NCBI RefSeq assembly: GCF_014640255.1
Contig: NZ_BMGP01000001.1
Location: 372,001-436,000, forward strand
DNA from: Subtercola lobariae
GTDB lineage: Bacteria; Actinomycetota; Actinomycetes; Actinomycetales; Microbacteriaceae
Direction: 5' to 3'
DNA: 64,000 nucleotides
The position numbers were made by a program, and so were the translations under genes. The notes beneath the pieces are model-generated. The model ran no database searches. It was given only the letters and a program-made list of their open reading frames with translations, and was not told the DNA's origin. This document shows positions 27,532-36,541 of this stretch, piece after piece (within the stretch, counting starts at the first letter, position 1; every line of letters begins with the position of its first letter).

Positions 27532-28338
27532 ATGAGCAGCAGGTGGGCGCGCGTACTGCGCGGACTCACTGCTGCGTTCGTTGCGGTGTTCGTGGCCGGG
27601 TTCTCGCACGTCGTCGGCGGGGGTGAGGCGCCCGGAACGGTGGGGGTGGCGCTCGCACTCGCGTTTTCGGCAGTGGTGTGCGTTGCGCTCGCCGGTAAGA
27701 CGTTGTCGCTGGTTCGGCTGGCTATTGCCGTGGCTTTCAGCCAACTGGCCTTTCATTTGCTGTTCTCGGTGGGGGCGGGCGCGGGTGTTGGGGCCTCATC
27801 TGGTGGTGCGGTCGGCGGCGTAGGTGGCGGCGAAGCTGTTCTGCCTGGCGGTGGAAGCAGCGGCGGCAGCAGCGGCGGCATGGCTGGCATGGGCATGGGC
27901 GGTGGCATTCCCGGAATGGGCCTGGGCACCGGCACGGGTATGAGCGGCATGCCTGGCATGAGCCACGGCGTCGGCGCCGCAACCGGCACGGGCAACGGCC
28001 TGTTCGAGCTGCTTTCGTCGAGCGGCGCGCCGCCCGCGACATCACTCACGGGCGCCATGGCTGCCGGCTGCGATTACATGTGGGTGGCGCACATCGTAGC
28101 CGGTCTGATCACGGTGCTGGCGCTGCGGCGGGGCCAGCAAGCGTTTTTCGGCCTGTACGAGGGCGCGCGGATGCACGTGCTGCGCCTCGTGCGAATTCCG
28201 TTCGTCGAGCCGCTGAGGGCCCGCGCGCTCGAGGTTGCGGCCGTGCGGCGTGACCCCGATCATCCCACCGCCCTCATCGTGCTCATTGGGCACCTGCGTC
28301 ACCGTGGCCCGCCGCAGTGGCAGTTCTCCTTGCTTTAG
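27532..28338 (+). CDS. membrane protein with Met/Gly/His-rich loop (copper locus)
   Basis: The 268-residue protein has three N-terminal membrane helices, a loop of about 80 residues rich in Gly and Met (MAGMGMGGGIPGMGLG, then GMSGMPGMSHG), a further helix (YMWVAHIVAGLITVLAL) and a cytoplasmic tail. Met- and His-rich outer loops commonly bind Cu(I). It is the first gene before ycnI and copC, supporting a role in copper handling (inference). ATG 27532 follows GGAGC; the longer frame from 27352 is low-complexity and not credible. Confidence 0.6.
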   Translation: MSSRWARVLRGLTAAFVAVFVAGFSHVVGGGEAPGTVGVALALAFSAVVCVALAGKTLSLVRLAIAVAFSQLAFHLLFSVGAGAGVGASSGGAVGGVGGGEAVLPGGGSSGGSSGGMAGMGMGGGIPGMGLGTGTGMSGMPGMSHGVGAATGTGNGLFELLSSSGAPPATSLTGAMAAGCDYMWVAHIVAGLITVLALRRGQQAFFGLYEGARMHVLRLVRIPFVEPLRARALEVAAVRRDPDHPTALIVLIGHLRHRGPPQWQFSLL

Positions 28339-28395
28339 AACTGTTCACTTGTACCGACCGCTGCGATTGCACGGTCGAGAGACGGAAACCCTTTC

Positions 28396-29418
28396 ATGCA
28401 GAAAAAAACGATCGCGCGCGCGGTCACCACAGCAACATTCGCCCTCGCCTTGGCCGCCGCGGCACCGCTCGCGGCCAGCGCCCACGTGCCGGTCAGCCCC
28501 AACCAGGCGTCGGCGGGCAGCTACAGCACGCTCACCTTCAAGGTGCCCACCGAATCAGCCACCGCAAGTACGGTGAAACTCGAGATAGACCTGCCGACTG
28601 ACACTCCATTTGGCAGTGTTTCGTATCAGCCGGTTGCAGGATGGTCGGCAGATGTCATCACGTCGACCCTCGCCACCCCGGTGACCACCGACGACGGAAC
28701 CATCACCGAAGCACCCACCAAGATCACCTTCACTGCTGACGCCAATTCGGCCATTGCGCCGGGGCAGTTTCAGCAGTTCGTTCTGTCGGCGGGGCCCGTT
28801 CCCGACACCGGGAGCGTGATGTTTCCGGTGCACCAGACGTACTCCGATGGCACGGTGGTCGACTGGGTCGATGCGACTCCGGCCTCAGGGGTTGAGCCCG
28901 AGCATCCGGCACCGACGCTGTACATCAACGACGCTCCGCCCGTGGACCCGGATGCTGCTGCCGCGGGTGCTGGTGGCGCGACCGCGACCGTGGCGGCAAC
29001 GCCCGGTGCTGGTGCTGGGTCGGGGTCGGGCGGTGGCTCGGCGGTCAGTGGATCGGACACGACCACCTCGACGAGCGCATCACCGAGCAGCGCTGATGTG
29101 GTCGCGCTGAGCGTAGGAATCGCGGGGCTTGCGCTCGCTGCGATCGCGCTCGTGGTGGCTGTGCTGGCTGTGACGCGCACGCGTCGGCCGGCGGTGGCCG
29201 CAGCGGCGGCGCCGTCGGCCGGGTCGGCTGGGTCGGCTGGATCGGCTGGATCGGTCGGGTCTGACGGATCGGGCAGGCCGGCCGGATCGGTCGGGTCTGA
29301 CGGATCGGGCAGGTCGGCCGGATCGGTCGGGTCTGACGGATCGGGCAGGTCGGCCGGATCGGACGGTTTGAACGGGTCGGAAGGGCCGGAGAAGTCGACT
29401 GGGTCTGACGGTGAGTAG
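28396..29418 (+). CDS. ycnI: YcnI family (DUF1775) copper-binding protein
   Basis: The 340-residue protein has a signal peptide ending ASA, so the mature protein begins HVPVSPNQASAG; the N-terminal His is the copper ligand of the DUF1775 monohistidine brace. The domain runs to about residue 180 (SYQPVAGWSADV, PGQFQQFVLSAGPVP). A long Ala/Gly/Ser linker, one membrane helix near 234-260 and a cytoplasmic tail of Gly/Ser repeats follow; the tail includes three 12-residue repeats. This end is much longer than in typical YcnI proteins. It overlaps copC by 8 bp. Confidence 0.88.
   Translation: MQKKTIARAVTTATFALALAAAAPLAASAHVPVSPNQASAGSYSTLTFKVPTESATASTVKLEIDLPTDTPFGSVSYQPVAGWSADVITSTLATPVTTDDGTITEAPTKITFTADANSAIAPGQFQQFVLSAGPVPDTGSVMFPVHQTYSDGTVVDWVDATPASGVEPEHPAPTLYINDAPPVDPDAAAAGAGGATATVAATPGAGAGSGSGGGSAVSGSDTTTSTSASPSSADVVALSVGIAGLALAAIALVVAVLAVTRTRRPAVAAAAAPSAGSAGSAGSAGSVGSDGSGRPAGSVGSDGSGRSAGSVGSDGSGRSAGSDGLNGSEGPEKSTGSDGE
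29248..29355 (+). repeat. 36 bp tandem repeat (3 units) inside ycnI
   Basis: Three units of 36 bp start at 29248, 29284 and 29320 and encode GSVGSDGSGRPA, GSVGSDGSGRSA twice. Upstream bases extend into shorter GSA repeats. The period is a multiple of three, so copy-number change would keep the frame. Confidence 0.8.
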
Positions 29419-30238
29419 GTCGGGCGCGCCGACGCGCGGGCTGCGCGCCAAGGTCGTTTCTGTGCTGTTCGGCGGTGTCGTCGCCGGTGTGTTGGCGCTG
29501 GTTCCGGTGACCAGCGCGAGTGCGCACGACTTTCTCGTCGACAGCACTCCGGCCGTGAATTCGACCATCACTGAGCCGCTCAGCACAGTTTCGCTCACCT
29601 TCAACGACCTCGTGCTCGACCTGTCGGGTGACGGAGCTTCGGCCGTGCTCGAGGTGACCGGGCCTGACGGCGCGAGCACTCACTACGAGACCGGATGCCC
29701 GACCATCCTGGGTCGCACGGTAACCGCCCCCGTGACACTCGGTGCACCCGGAAAGTATCAGGTGAGCTGGCAGATCGTGTCTTCTGACGGGCATCCGGTG
29801 TCGAATGCGATCGATTTCACGTATGCGCCTGCCGCTGGGGCGAGCGCTGACGCGACGGCCGGCGCGACTGCCGCTGCTGGTGCTGTGCCCGCTGATACGG
29901 GAGCTAGCGGGGCGCCGTCGGCGGGAGGGGCCAGCGCGAGCGCGACCGCAGACAGCAGCCCGTCAGCGGGTTCTGCGAACGGGCCGGCCTGTGGCAGTTC
30001 GATCGGATCGACCGGAGTGGCGGCGCTGCCGAGTACTGCAGCGGGGTCATCGGGAGCGAACGGCTCTTTGGGCGAGAGCGTCGACCCGTGGGTGATTCTC
30101 GGCGTGGCCGGAGGAATTGTGGTGCTGGCGATCGTTGGGGTGGTGGTAATTCTGGTGCTCTCGCGACGCTCAGGCACACCCTCAGTCGCAGCCACGGAAT
30201 CGCTGCCGAAAAACGAGCCGGAGCATCCGGAAAAATAG
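29411..30238 (+). CDS. copC: CopC-type copper resistance protein
   Basis: The 275-residue protein has a signal peptide ending ASA, then mature HDFLVDSTPAVNSTI; the N-terminal His and the later DGHPVSNAIDF supply CopC-type Cu(II) ligands. The CopC domain ends near residue 138; an Ala/Ser-rich linker and a C-terminal helix (VILGVAGGIVVLAIVGVVVILVL) anchor it in the membrane. GTG 29411 overlaps the ycnI stop by 8 bp. Together they form a three-gene copper operon. Confidence 0.88.
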   Translation: MSRSGAPTRGLRAKVVSVLFGGVVAGVLALVPVTSASAHDFLVDSTPAVNSTITEPLSTVSLTFNDLVLDLSGDGASAVLEVTGPDGASTHYETGCPTILGRTVTAPVTLGAPGKYQVSWQIVSSDGHPVSNAIDFTYAPAAGASADATAGATAAAGAVPADTGASGAPSAGGASASATADSSPSAGSANGPACGSSIGSTGVAALPSTAAGSSGANGSLGESVDPWVILGVAGGIVVLAIVGVVVILVLSRRSGTPSVAATESLPKNEPEHPEK

Positions 30239-30335
30239 TGTGAAAAAGTTCCAATCCGATCTGACATCGGTTTCGAATGATCAATTGTGCGGGGATTCTG
30301 GTTTCTAACTGCGATGGAAATCACCCTGTATGCGT

Positions 30336-30391
30336 AGACACCAAGCGTTCCCCGCGTCGGTACCCCTCACTGCGTGGAACGCTTGGTGTCT
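30336..30391. repeat. 16 bp perfect inverted repeat with 24 bp spacer
   Basis: AGACACCAAGCGTTCC at 30336-30351 and its exact complement at 30376-30391 lie in the 239 bp gap between copC and the radical SAM gene. No T-run follows the right arm, so it is not a standard terminator. The rest of the gap holds a weak CCGAT/ATCGG hairpin at 30256-30270, which may end the copper operon, and nothing else that I recognise. Confidence 0.6.
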
Positions 30392-30477
30392 CTAAACTGC
30401 GGTTTCGGGCATCCACTTCACCGTCGCTTCGGCGCGCCGGGCTTGACGATGATTCGAAGATATGTTCGAATGTCGGT

Positions 30478-31779
30478 ATGCGGTGGAGTGGGCAAGAACT
30501 CGGGGTCGAAACGGCTTCTGCCCTGCCCGGGCTCGCCCAGCTGAACAACCTCGTACGCTCGGTGCAGACGCCCGAGTTCGCCGGTATCACTTTTCACGAG
30601 GTGCTGGCGAAGTCGGCGCTGAACAAGGTTCCGGGGCAGAGTTCGATGCCGTTCGGCTGGACCATCAACCCCTACCGCGGGTGCAGTCACGCGTGCACGT
30701 ACTGCTTCGCGCGCCCGACGCACACGTACCTCGACCTCGACGCTGGCAAAGACTTCGACAGCCAGATCATTGTGAAGGTCAACGTGGCCGAGGTGCTGGC
30801 ACGTGAGGTGAAAAAGCCGTCTTGGGCGAAGCATCCGGTAGCTCTCGGAACGAATACCGACCCCTACCAGCGCGCTGAGGGGCGGTACAAGCTGATGCCC
30901 GGAATCATCGAGGCGCTTGCTTCGTCGGGTACGCCGTTCTCCATTCTCACCAAGGGCACCCTGCTGCGCCGAGACCTGGCGCTGCTGGCATCGGCGGCCG
31001 AAGTCGTGCCGGTCGATTTGGCGATGTCGATCGCGGTGTACGACGACGAGCTTCAGCAGTCGATCGAGCCCGGCACTCCCACCGCGAAAGCTCGACTCGC
31101 CACGGTGTCGGCGGTTCGGGATGCCGGGCTCGACTGCTCGGTCTTCATGATGCCGATTCTTCCCTACCTCACCGACACCACCACGCACCTCGATTCGGCG
31201 CTCGAGCAGATCAAGGCTGCCGGTGCCACGAGCGTGCTCTACACGGCACTGCACTTGCGGCCGGGCGTGAAGCCGTGGTTCATGCAGTGGCTCGCGCGCG
31301 AGCATCCGGAGCTCGTGGAGCCGTACCGAAAGATGTATTTCGGGGCCACCTCGTATGCGCCGAAAGAGTATCGAAAGTGGCTGTCGGCGCGCATCAAGCC
31401 GCTGATCGCGCGGCATCGGCTGACGCGGGGCGAAGAAGACCCCGCTACGGGTGGCGTGCGGTCGAGTGCGCTGGCGCGCGCGGGCGACGCTGGTGTGGGT
31501 GTTGGTGTGGGTGGGCGGCCTGGCATTGCGCCTGGCCTGAAAGCTCTCGGGTTCTTGCCTCAGATGGATGACGAACGGGTCTTTCAGCTCGACGACGGCG
31601 CGATCGTGGCGTCTGCGCCGACCTCGGCCGAGTTGCGCGCATCCGTGAAGCGATTGTCGGCCCCGAGTGAACCGGCCGCGACAACGGTGAGTGAGCGCGG
31701 TGCGCCACGGCCGAGCTCGCGGGGCGCGACGAGGGCGGGCGGGGGAGCATCCGCTCTCGAACCGCCGACCCTGTTCTGA
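30478..31779 (+). CDS. Rv2578c-type radical SAM protein
   Basis: The 433-residue protein has the [4Fe-4S] motif CxxxCxxC (Cys69, Cys73, Cys76 in NPYRGCSHACTYCFARP) typical of the Rv2578c/SplB-like group of radical SAM enzymes. It continues with LGTNTDPYQRAEGRY and PFSILTKGTLLRRD. The reaction is unknown. The family is common in actinobacteria. The C-terminal 100 residues or so are low-complexity. ATG 30478 is chosen because homology begins there; the longer frame from 30277 covers the inverted repeat and is not credible. Confidence 0.8.
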   Translation: MRWSGQELGVETASALPGLAQLNNLVRSVQTPEFAGITFHEVLAKSALNKVPGQSSMPFGWTINPYRGCSHACTYCFARPTHTYLDLDAGKDFDSQIIVKVNVAEVLAREVKKPSWAKHPVALGTNTDPYQRAEGRYKLMPGIIEALASSGTPFSILTKGTLLRRDLALLASAAEVVPVDLAMSIAVYDDELQQSIEPGTPTAKARLATVSAVRDAGLDCSVFMMPILPYLTDTTTHLDSALEQIKAAGATSVLYTALHLRPGVKPWFMQWLAREHPELVEPYRKMYFGATSYAPKEYRKWLSARIKPLIARHRLTRGEEDPATGGVRSSALARAGDAGVGVGVGGRPGIAPGLKALGFLPQMDDERVFQLDDGAIVASAPTSAELRASVKRLSAPSEPAATTVSERGAPRPSSRGATRAGGGASALEPPTLF

Positions 31780-31798
31780 GAGCGTTTAGGCTCATACG

Positions 31799-32407
31799 GT
31801 GGCAAAACTCTACTTTCGGTATGGCGCGATGAACAGCGGCAAAAGCACGGCGCTGCTGCAGGCGGCCTACAACTACGAAGAGCGCGGTCATCGCGTGCTG
31901 ATCGCCAAACCGGCGGCCGACACGCGCGGCGATCACCAGATCGTGTCGCGCCTCGGAGTGTCGCGTGAGGTCGACTTTCTGATCGAGCCCGGTGCATCGC
32001 TGCGGCAGGAGTTCGAGCGGCGGCGAGCCACCCTCGACGGGGTGAGCTGCCTGCTCATCGACGAGGCCCAGTTTCTGACCCGGGAGCAGGTCGATGACGC
32101 CCTACGTATCGCGCTCATCGACGAGGTGCCCGTCTTGGCGTACGGAATTCGTACCGACTTTCTCACCGAAGCTTTTCCGGGTAGCGCGCGGCTGCTCGAG
32201 GTGGCGCACAGCCTCGAAGAACTGAAAACCATCTGCCGCTGCGGCCGCAAGGCCATCTTCAACGCGCGCCTCATCAACGGTCGCTTCGTGTTCGACGGCG
32301 CTCAGGTCGCCATCGACGGTGACGCGGTCACCTACGAATCACTCTGCGGCGCGTGCTACCTCGACGAGAGCGACGGGATGCTCGGCGCGCCGCACCTCGG
32401 CGTGTGA
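31799..32407 (+). CDS. tdk: thymidine kinase
   Basis: This salvage enzyme phosphorylates thymidine with ATP. The 202-residue protein has the P-loop YGAMNSGKSTALL, the Walker B CLLIDEAQFLT, the lasso region and a zinc site built from CRCGRK and CGACY. GTG 31799 follows the radical SAM gene by 19 bases. The end of the gene, including the stop codon, is part of a 70 bp tandem duplication. Confidence 0.93.
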   Translation: MAKLYFRYGAMNSGKSTALLQAAYNYEERGHRVLIAKPAADTRGDHQIVSRLGVSREVDFLIEPGASLRQEFERRRATLDGVSCLLIDEAQFLTREQVDDALRIALIDEVPVLAYGIRTDFLTEAFPGSARLLEVAHSLEELKTICRCGRKAIFNARLINGRFVFDGAQVAIDGDAVTYESLCGACYLDESDGMLGAPHLGV

Positions 32408-32528
32408 GGCTGAGGTGCGCCCGTCGCTGCACCCGCCCCGCTGCTGCACCTGCCCCGCCCCGCACCTCGGCGTGTGAGGCTGAGGTGCGCCCGTCGCTGC
32501 ACCCGCCCCGCCGCTGCACCTGCCCCGC
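32391..32528. repeat. 70 bp tandem duplication spanning the tdk stop codon
   Basis: Bases 32391-32458 and 32461-32528 are identical except for one T/C difference (32442 versus 32512). Each copy contains the last codons and stop of tdk and a hairpin with arms CGCACCTC and GAGGTGCG (32391-32419 and 32461-32489), which may act as a terminator. Confidence 0.85.
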
Positions 32529-32671
32529 TTGGTCGCTCGAACGGCGACCGTTTCGCTTTCCCCAGGCGACAAGTGAGCCTCCTGCGGCCTTTTGAGGCCG
32601 TTATAGGTGGCTCAATTCGCCGTAGTGGCCTCATTAGCCCGGGAAGAACCCCGCGAAGGTGACCGAACGCG

Positions 32672-32699
32672 AAAAGGGCCACCCGAAGGTGACCCTTTT
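32672..32699 (-). terminator. bidirectional terminator after tRNA-Pro
   Basis: A near-perfect stem AAAAGGG-c-CACC / GGTG-a-CCCTTTT with a CGAA tetraloop lies five bases beyond the 3' end of tRNA-Pro on the minus strand, ending in T4. The symmetry would also stop transcription coming from tdk. Confidence 0.8.
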
Positions 32700-32703
32700 A
32701 CTG

Positions 32704-32777
32704 TCGGGGTAACAGGATTTGAACCTGCGACCTCGTCGTCCCGAACGACGCGCGCTACCAAGCTGCGCCATACCCCG
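32704..32777 (-). tRNA. tRNA-Pro (anticodon CGG)
   Basis: On the minus strand the acceptor arms CGGGGTA and TACCCCG pair fully; the D loop holds GCTTGGTAGCGC; the anticodon stem CGTCG/CGACG carries loop TTCGGGA (anticodon CGG, reading CCG); the T arm is GCAGG-TTCAAAT-CCTGT. The discriminator is A and CCA is not encoded. Confidence 0.95.
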
Positions 32778-32913
32778 ATCGATCTTCGAGCCGGTGAACC
32801 AGCCCGAACAACTTATCTAGAATACCTGATGAATGGGGTGCCGCGGTACGCGATGCGGTGTTGCTCCGAACATCCGGAGCCTGAGGCGTCTGGCCGGCGC
32901 GCGGCGCAGCGGC
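32778..32913. other. gap between tRNA-Pro and the metallophosphoesterase gene
   Basis: It should contain the tRNA promoter. A GCTCCG/CGGAGC hairpin at 32863-32880 may terminate the metallophosphoesterase transcript. No gene seen. Confidence 0.4.
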
Positions 32914-33969
32914 CTAGTGGGCCGGCGTCAGCGTCAGCAGCGTTGCCTCGGGCAGGCAGGCGAAGCGCACGGGAGCGTAGATGGAGGTGCCGAGGCCCGC
33001 CGACACGTTCAGGTATGCCGCTCGCCGGCCGCGCCGCCAGAGGCTCAGGCCCTTGACCTGTTTGCGCGGAATATCGCAGTTGGTCACGAGCGCGCCGAAT
33101 CCGGGCACACAGACCTGGCCGCCGTGGGTGTGGCCGGCGAAAATGACCTCGGCGCCGTGATTCACGAACGAGTTCAGTACGCGCTGGTAGGGCGCGTGGG
33201 CCACTCCGATGGTCAAGGTGCTGCGACCTGCGACCGTATTGTTTTCGTTCGCATTGTCATCGTCTGACTCTTCTTCACGAAGGTCGTCGAGTGCGCCCGA
33301 AATACGTTCGAGTTTGTCGTAGCGGCGGTGGGGATCGTTGACGCCGAAAAGCTCGATGTGGGTGCCCCGAACATCCAGCGACGCGGCCTTGTTGTTCAGG
33401 TCTTTCCAGCCGAGCGAGGCGAAAATGCCATGCTCGCGCTCGATGTCGAGGGCGACCGGTTCGGGGTGCGCCTTCGACGGGCCCATGAAGTAGCGCAGCG
33501 GGTTCTTGAACCCGGGAGCCCAGTAGTCGTTCGAGCCGTTGACGAAGACACCAGGGATGCCCCGCAGCGGTTCGAGCGCGTATTCGAGTGCGTCGTAACT
33601 GTCGACGTGTCCGAGGTTATCGCCGGTGTCGACGATGAGGTCGGGCTTGAGGTTCGCGAGCTGACGAATCCAGGCCTGCTTCTGGTTCTGCCACGGAGCG
33701 AGGTGAAAATCGGAGATGTGCAGCACTCTGATGGGCTCGGCGCCCTTGGCCAGCACGGGGGCGCTGACGCGTCGCAGGGTGAAGAGCCGGCGTTCGACGA
33801 GCGAACCCCAGGCGAAGGCGCCCACGCCCGCAGCCGCGACGACGCCCACGGCGGTGAGCGCAGCGCCGACGGGTGAGAACGAGGGCCCCTGGCTACGCGT
33901 GTTCTGCTGCAGTGCATCCTGAAGCGAGGCCGCACCGGTGGTGACCGGCGAGTCGATGTGGCGCCTCAC
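32914..33969 (-). CDS. membrane-anchored metallophosphoesterase
   Basis: The 351-residue protein has an N-terminal membrane helix (GAALTAVGVVAAAGVGAFAW) and the metal-site motifs of calcineurin-like phosphoesterases: ISDFHLAP, VDTGDNLG, NGSNDYW, GVAHAP and FAGHTHGGQV. It is probably a YaeI/YkuE-like phosphodiesterase acting near or outside the membrane; the substrate is unknown. An acidic insertion (REEESDDDNANENN) is present. GTG 33969 leaves a 10-base gap to the ponA stop; TTG 34002 would overlap ponA by 23 bases. Likely cotranscribed with ponA. Confidence 0.8.
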   Translation of the reverse strand: MRRHIDSPVTTGAASLQDALQQNTRSQGPSFSPVGAALTAVGVVAAAGVGAFAWGSLVERRLFTLRRVSAPVLAKGAEPIRVLHISDFHLAPWQNQKQAWIRQLANLKPDLIVDTGDNLGHVDSYDALEYALEPLRGIPGVFVNGSNDYWAPGFKNPLRYFMGPSKAHPEPVALDIEREHGIFASLGWKDLNNKAASLDVRGTHIELFGVNDPHRRYDKLERISGALDDLREEESDDDNANENNTVAGRSTLTIGVAHAPYQRVLNSFVNHGAEVIFAGHTHGGQVCVPGFGALVTNCDIPRKQVKGLSLWRRGRRAAYLNVSAGLGTSIYAPVRFACLPEATLLTLTPAH

Positions 33970-33979
33970 GCTCAGAGTT

Positions 33980-36493
33980 CTACTTCTTGGGGCATATGAC
34001 AAGGCTAACGGGCGTTGTCGACGGGTTCACCAAGCCGGCACCGGGTGTCTGGCTGACAACCGTGTCTGGTTTACAGGTCGGGTCGGGGCTGACGGCGGTG
34101 GTCACCGTGAAGCCCTTCAGGGCGCTCGTGGCGCTCGAAATCGAGTCACCCGTCGTGTCGGGCAGGTTCACGAGCTTTCCGTTGCTGGTGTACACCGTGA
34201 TGTTCGAGCCCTTGGTGATGCTCGAGCCGCCCGGAGGATCGGTGCGGGCAACCTGGCCGGCAGGCTTGTCAGAGTCGACTGCGCCGCCGTCGCTGGGGTT
34301 GAAGCCGGCGCTGTTGAGTTTCGACTGTGCGGCATCCATCGACAAGCCCGACACGTCGGGAACGGTGACGGAGGTGCCGTTGGTGAGGTTGCGATCGGGG
34401 GTCGGGAAGCCGTCGCCGCCGTAAGCATCAGCGGTATTCTTATAGAAATCGCGCCACATGTACAGGCGCGAGAGGCCGCTGTAAACATTGCCGCTGCCGG
34501 GGCCGTCGATGGCGGTGTGCCGAATCGAAACGTGACCGGTGACGTTACCCGTCCACGATGCCGTGACCAGCTTGGTCGTGCCACCGACGAGCCAGACGCT
34601 CTCTTCGTTGTCTGTCGTGCCGGTTTTGCCGGCGTGTGAGGTGCCGTCATAGGGGTTGGCGGGGGTTGCCGTACCGCTCTGAATGACGCCTTGCATGGCG
34701 TACGTTGCCGCGACAGCGATCTTCGGGTCGATCGCCTGTGTGCAGGTCGACTTGGGAACGTCGACCGGTGCGCCGCTAGCGTCTGTGATGCTGTCGATTG
34801 CGACCGGACTGCAGAACATGCCCTTGTTGATGACGCCGGCATACGCGGCGGCCATCGTCAGCGGCGCGATTTCGTTCGTGCCGAGTACTGCAGTGATGTT
34901 CGTCTGCAGCGGCCCGTTGTCGGCGCGATGCACGCCAAGCGACTTGGCGACGTCGCGAATGTCGCAGGCGTCGAGCTGTTGCGACATGGCGATGAAGGCG
35001 TTGTTCACCGACTCCTCGAACTGGGTGAGAACGGATGCTCTGCCGCCCGCCTCGCCGGCGTCGTTCTGGGGTGAATAGGTTCCGCCTCCGGTGCCTTCGC
35101 AGTTTCTGAAGGTGGACTGGTTGAACTTCTGTCCGTTCGAGCCGTTCACGATGTCGCCGAGGGAGTGACCGGTCTGCAGCCAGTTGATGAGCGTGAACAA
35201 CTTGTACGTCGAGCCGACTTGGAAGCCCGTCGAACCGCCGTAGTCGACGTCGGTGGAGTAGTTGATGGAGGTGGCGTCGGCGGGCGCAGCGGGGTCTTCA
35301 GAGAAGTTCTTGTTCTGCGCCATGCTCGTGACGCGCCCGGTGCCGGGCTCAACGGTGACGAGTACCGCGCCGAGGTCGAGATCAGGGTCTGAGTAGGGAA
35401 TGTAGTACTTGACGGTGTCATCTGCAGACTTCTGCAGATTCATGTCGAGAGTGGTGCTGATGTGGTAGCCGCCGGTGTTGAGGGCGTGCTCACGGGCATC
35501 CGCTGTGTCACCGAACGCGGGGTCTTGCTCGATGATCTTCTTGACGTAGTCGCAGAAGAAGCCAGCGCCGTCGATGGCGGTCTGGCAGCCGGTCGACGGG
35601 GGAGTGATGTTCGGGGTCACGGGTGTGGCCACGGCGTCGTCGTGCTGCTGCTGGGTGATGACGTGCTCTTTGAGCATGGAGGCGAGCACGTCTTTGTCGC
35701 GCCGGGCTTGGTTCGCCGGAATGTTGTCGGGGTCGTCGATGCGCAGACCCTCGGGCTCGTTCACGGTTGCGACGAGGCTGGCTGCCTGAGGCAGGGTGAG
35801 GTCTTTCGCGCTGACGCCGAAGTAGTACTCAGACGCGGCCTGAATGCCGTACACCCGACCGCCGAAGAGCGAGATGTTCAGGTACCCGAGCAGAATGTCG
35901 TCTTTGCTGTATTCCTTCTCGAGCCCGATGGCGAGCTTCATCTCTTTCAGCTTGCGATCGAATGTCGTCGCCGTGGCCTCGGCATAGGCGGCCTTCTCCT
36001 GGTCGGGGTCGGTGATGGCCTCGGCTCGTTGAACGAGGATGTTCTTGACGTACTGCTGCGAGATGGTGGAGGCACCGGATTGGATGTCGCCCGACACGAA
36101 GTTGCCGATCAGGGCGCGGGTGGTGCTCTGAACATCCACCCCGCCATGCACATAGAAACGAGGGTCTTCCGTGGCGACCAACGCGTCTTTGACGTACTGG
36201 CTGATGTCGTTCCAGCCGATGGTTTGGCGGTTCTGCTCGAAGAACGAGGCCAGTAGCACCTCAGAGCCGTCTTGGTTCTTGCCGTAAACGCTCGAGGTCT
36301 GGCTCAGCGCGTCGGGCTTGATGTAGCTCGGCAAGTTCTCGAACACGCTGATGGTGCTGTTGGCTCCGAGGCCGGTGACGGCGAGAGCCGGAGTGACCAT
36401 AGCTGTGACTAAGACGCCAGCGATGACGCTCATGCCCACCAGCCCGAGGATGGCTCCGACCGCACCGCTAACCTTACGTTTGGGGGCAGACAT
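33980..36493 (-). CDS. ponA: bifunctional penicillin-binding protein with two PASTA domains
   Basis: This class A PBP polymerises and cross-links peptidoglycan outside the membrane. The 837-residue protein has a membrane anchor near 9-38, the GT51 domain with catalytic Glu109 (VATEDPRFYVHGGVD), and a transpeptidase domain with S428-T-Y-K431, SVNN and AGKTGTT. Two C-terminal PASTA domains follow (from about 700 and 770), ending PVSLVICPKK. ATG 36493 has AGGG seven bases upstream. Divergent from the DUF4177-like gene. Confidence 0.93.
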   Translation of the reverse strand: MSAPKRKVSGAVGAILGLVGMSVIAGVLVTAMVTPALAVTGLGANSTISVFENLPSYIKPDALSQTSSVYGKNQDGSEVLLASFFEQNRQTIGWNDISQYVKDALVATEDPRFYVHGGVDVQSTTRALIGNFVSGDIQSGASTISQQYVKNILVQRAEAITDPDQEKAAYAEATATTFDRKLKEMKLAIGLEKEYSKDDILLGYLNISLFGGRVYGIQAASEYYFGVSAKDLTLPQAASLVATVNEPEGLRIDDPDNIPANQARRDKDVLASMLKEHVITQQQHDDAVATPVTPNITPPSTGCQTAIDGAGFFCDYVKKIIEQDPAFGDTADAREHALNTGGYHISTTLDMNLQKSADDTVKYYIPYSDPDLDLGAVLVTVEPGTGRVTSMAQNKNFSEDPAAPADATSINYSTDVDYGGSTGFQVGSTYKLFTLINWLQTGHSLGDIVNGSNGQKFNQSTFRNCEGTGGGTYSPQNDAGEAGGRASVLTQFEESVNNAFIAMSQQLDACDIRDVAKSLGVHRADNGPLQTNITAVLGTNEIAPLTMAAAYAGVINKGMFCSPVAIDSITDASGAPVDVPKSTCTQAIDPKIAVAATYAMQGVIQSGTATPANPYDGTSHAGKTGTTDNEESVWLVGGTTKLVTASWTGNVTGHVSIRHTAIDGPGSGNVYSGLSRLYMWRDFYKNTADAYGGDGFPTPDRNLTNGTSVTVPDVSGLSMDAAQSKLNSAGFNPSDGGAVDSDKPAGQVARTDPPGGSSITKGSNITVYTSNGKLVNLPDTTGDSISSATSALKGFTVTTAVSPDPTCKPDTVVSQTPGAGLVNPSTTPVSLVICPKK

Positions 36494-36541
36494 ATGATGA
36501 CCCTAATTCACAAAGCTGATAAATAGCCAAAGGAGATGCCG

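Noticed and set aside
32391-32528. second tdk fragment as a pseudogene
   Set aside because: The repeat includes only a few terminal codons; it is a local tandem duplication, not a gene copy.
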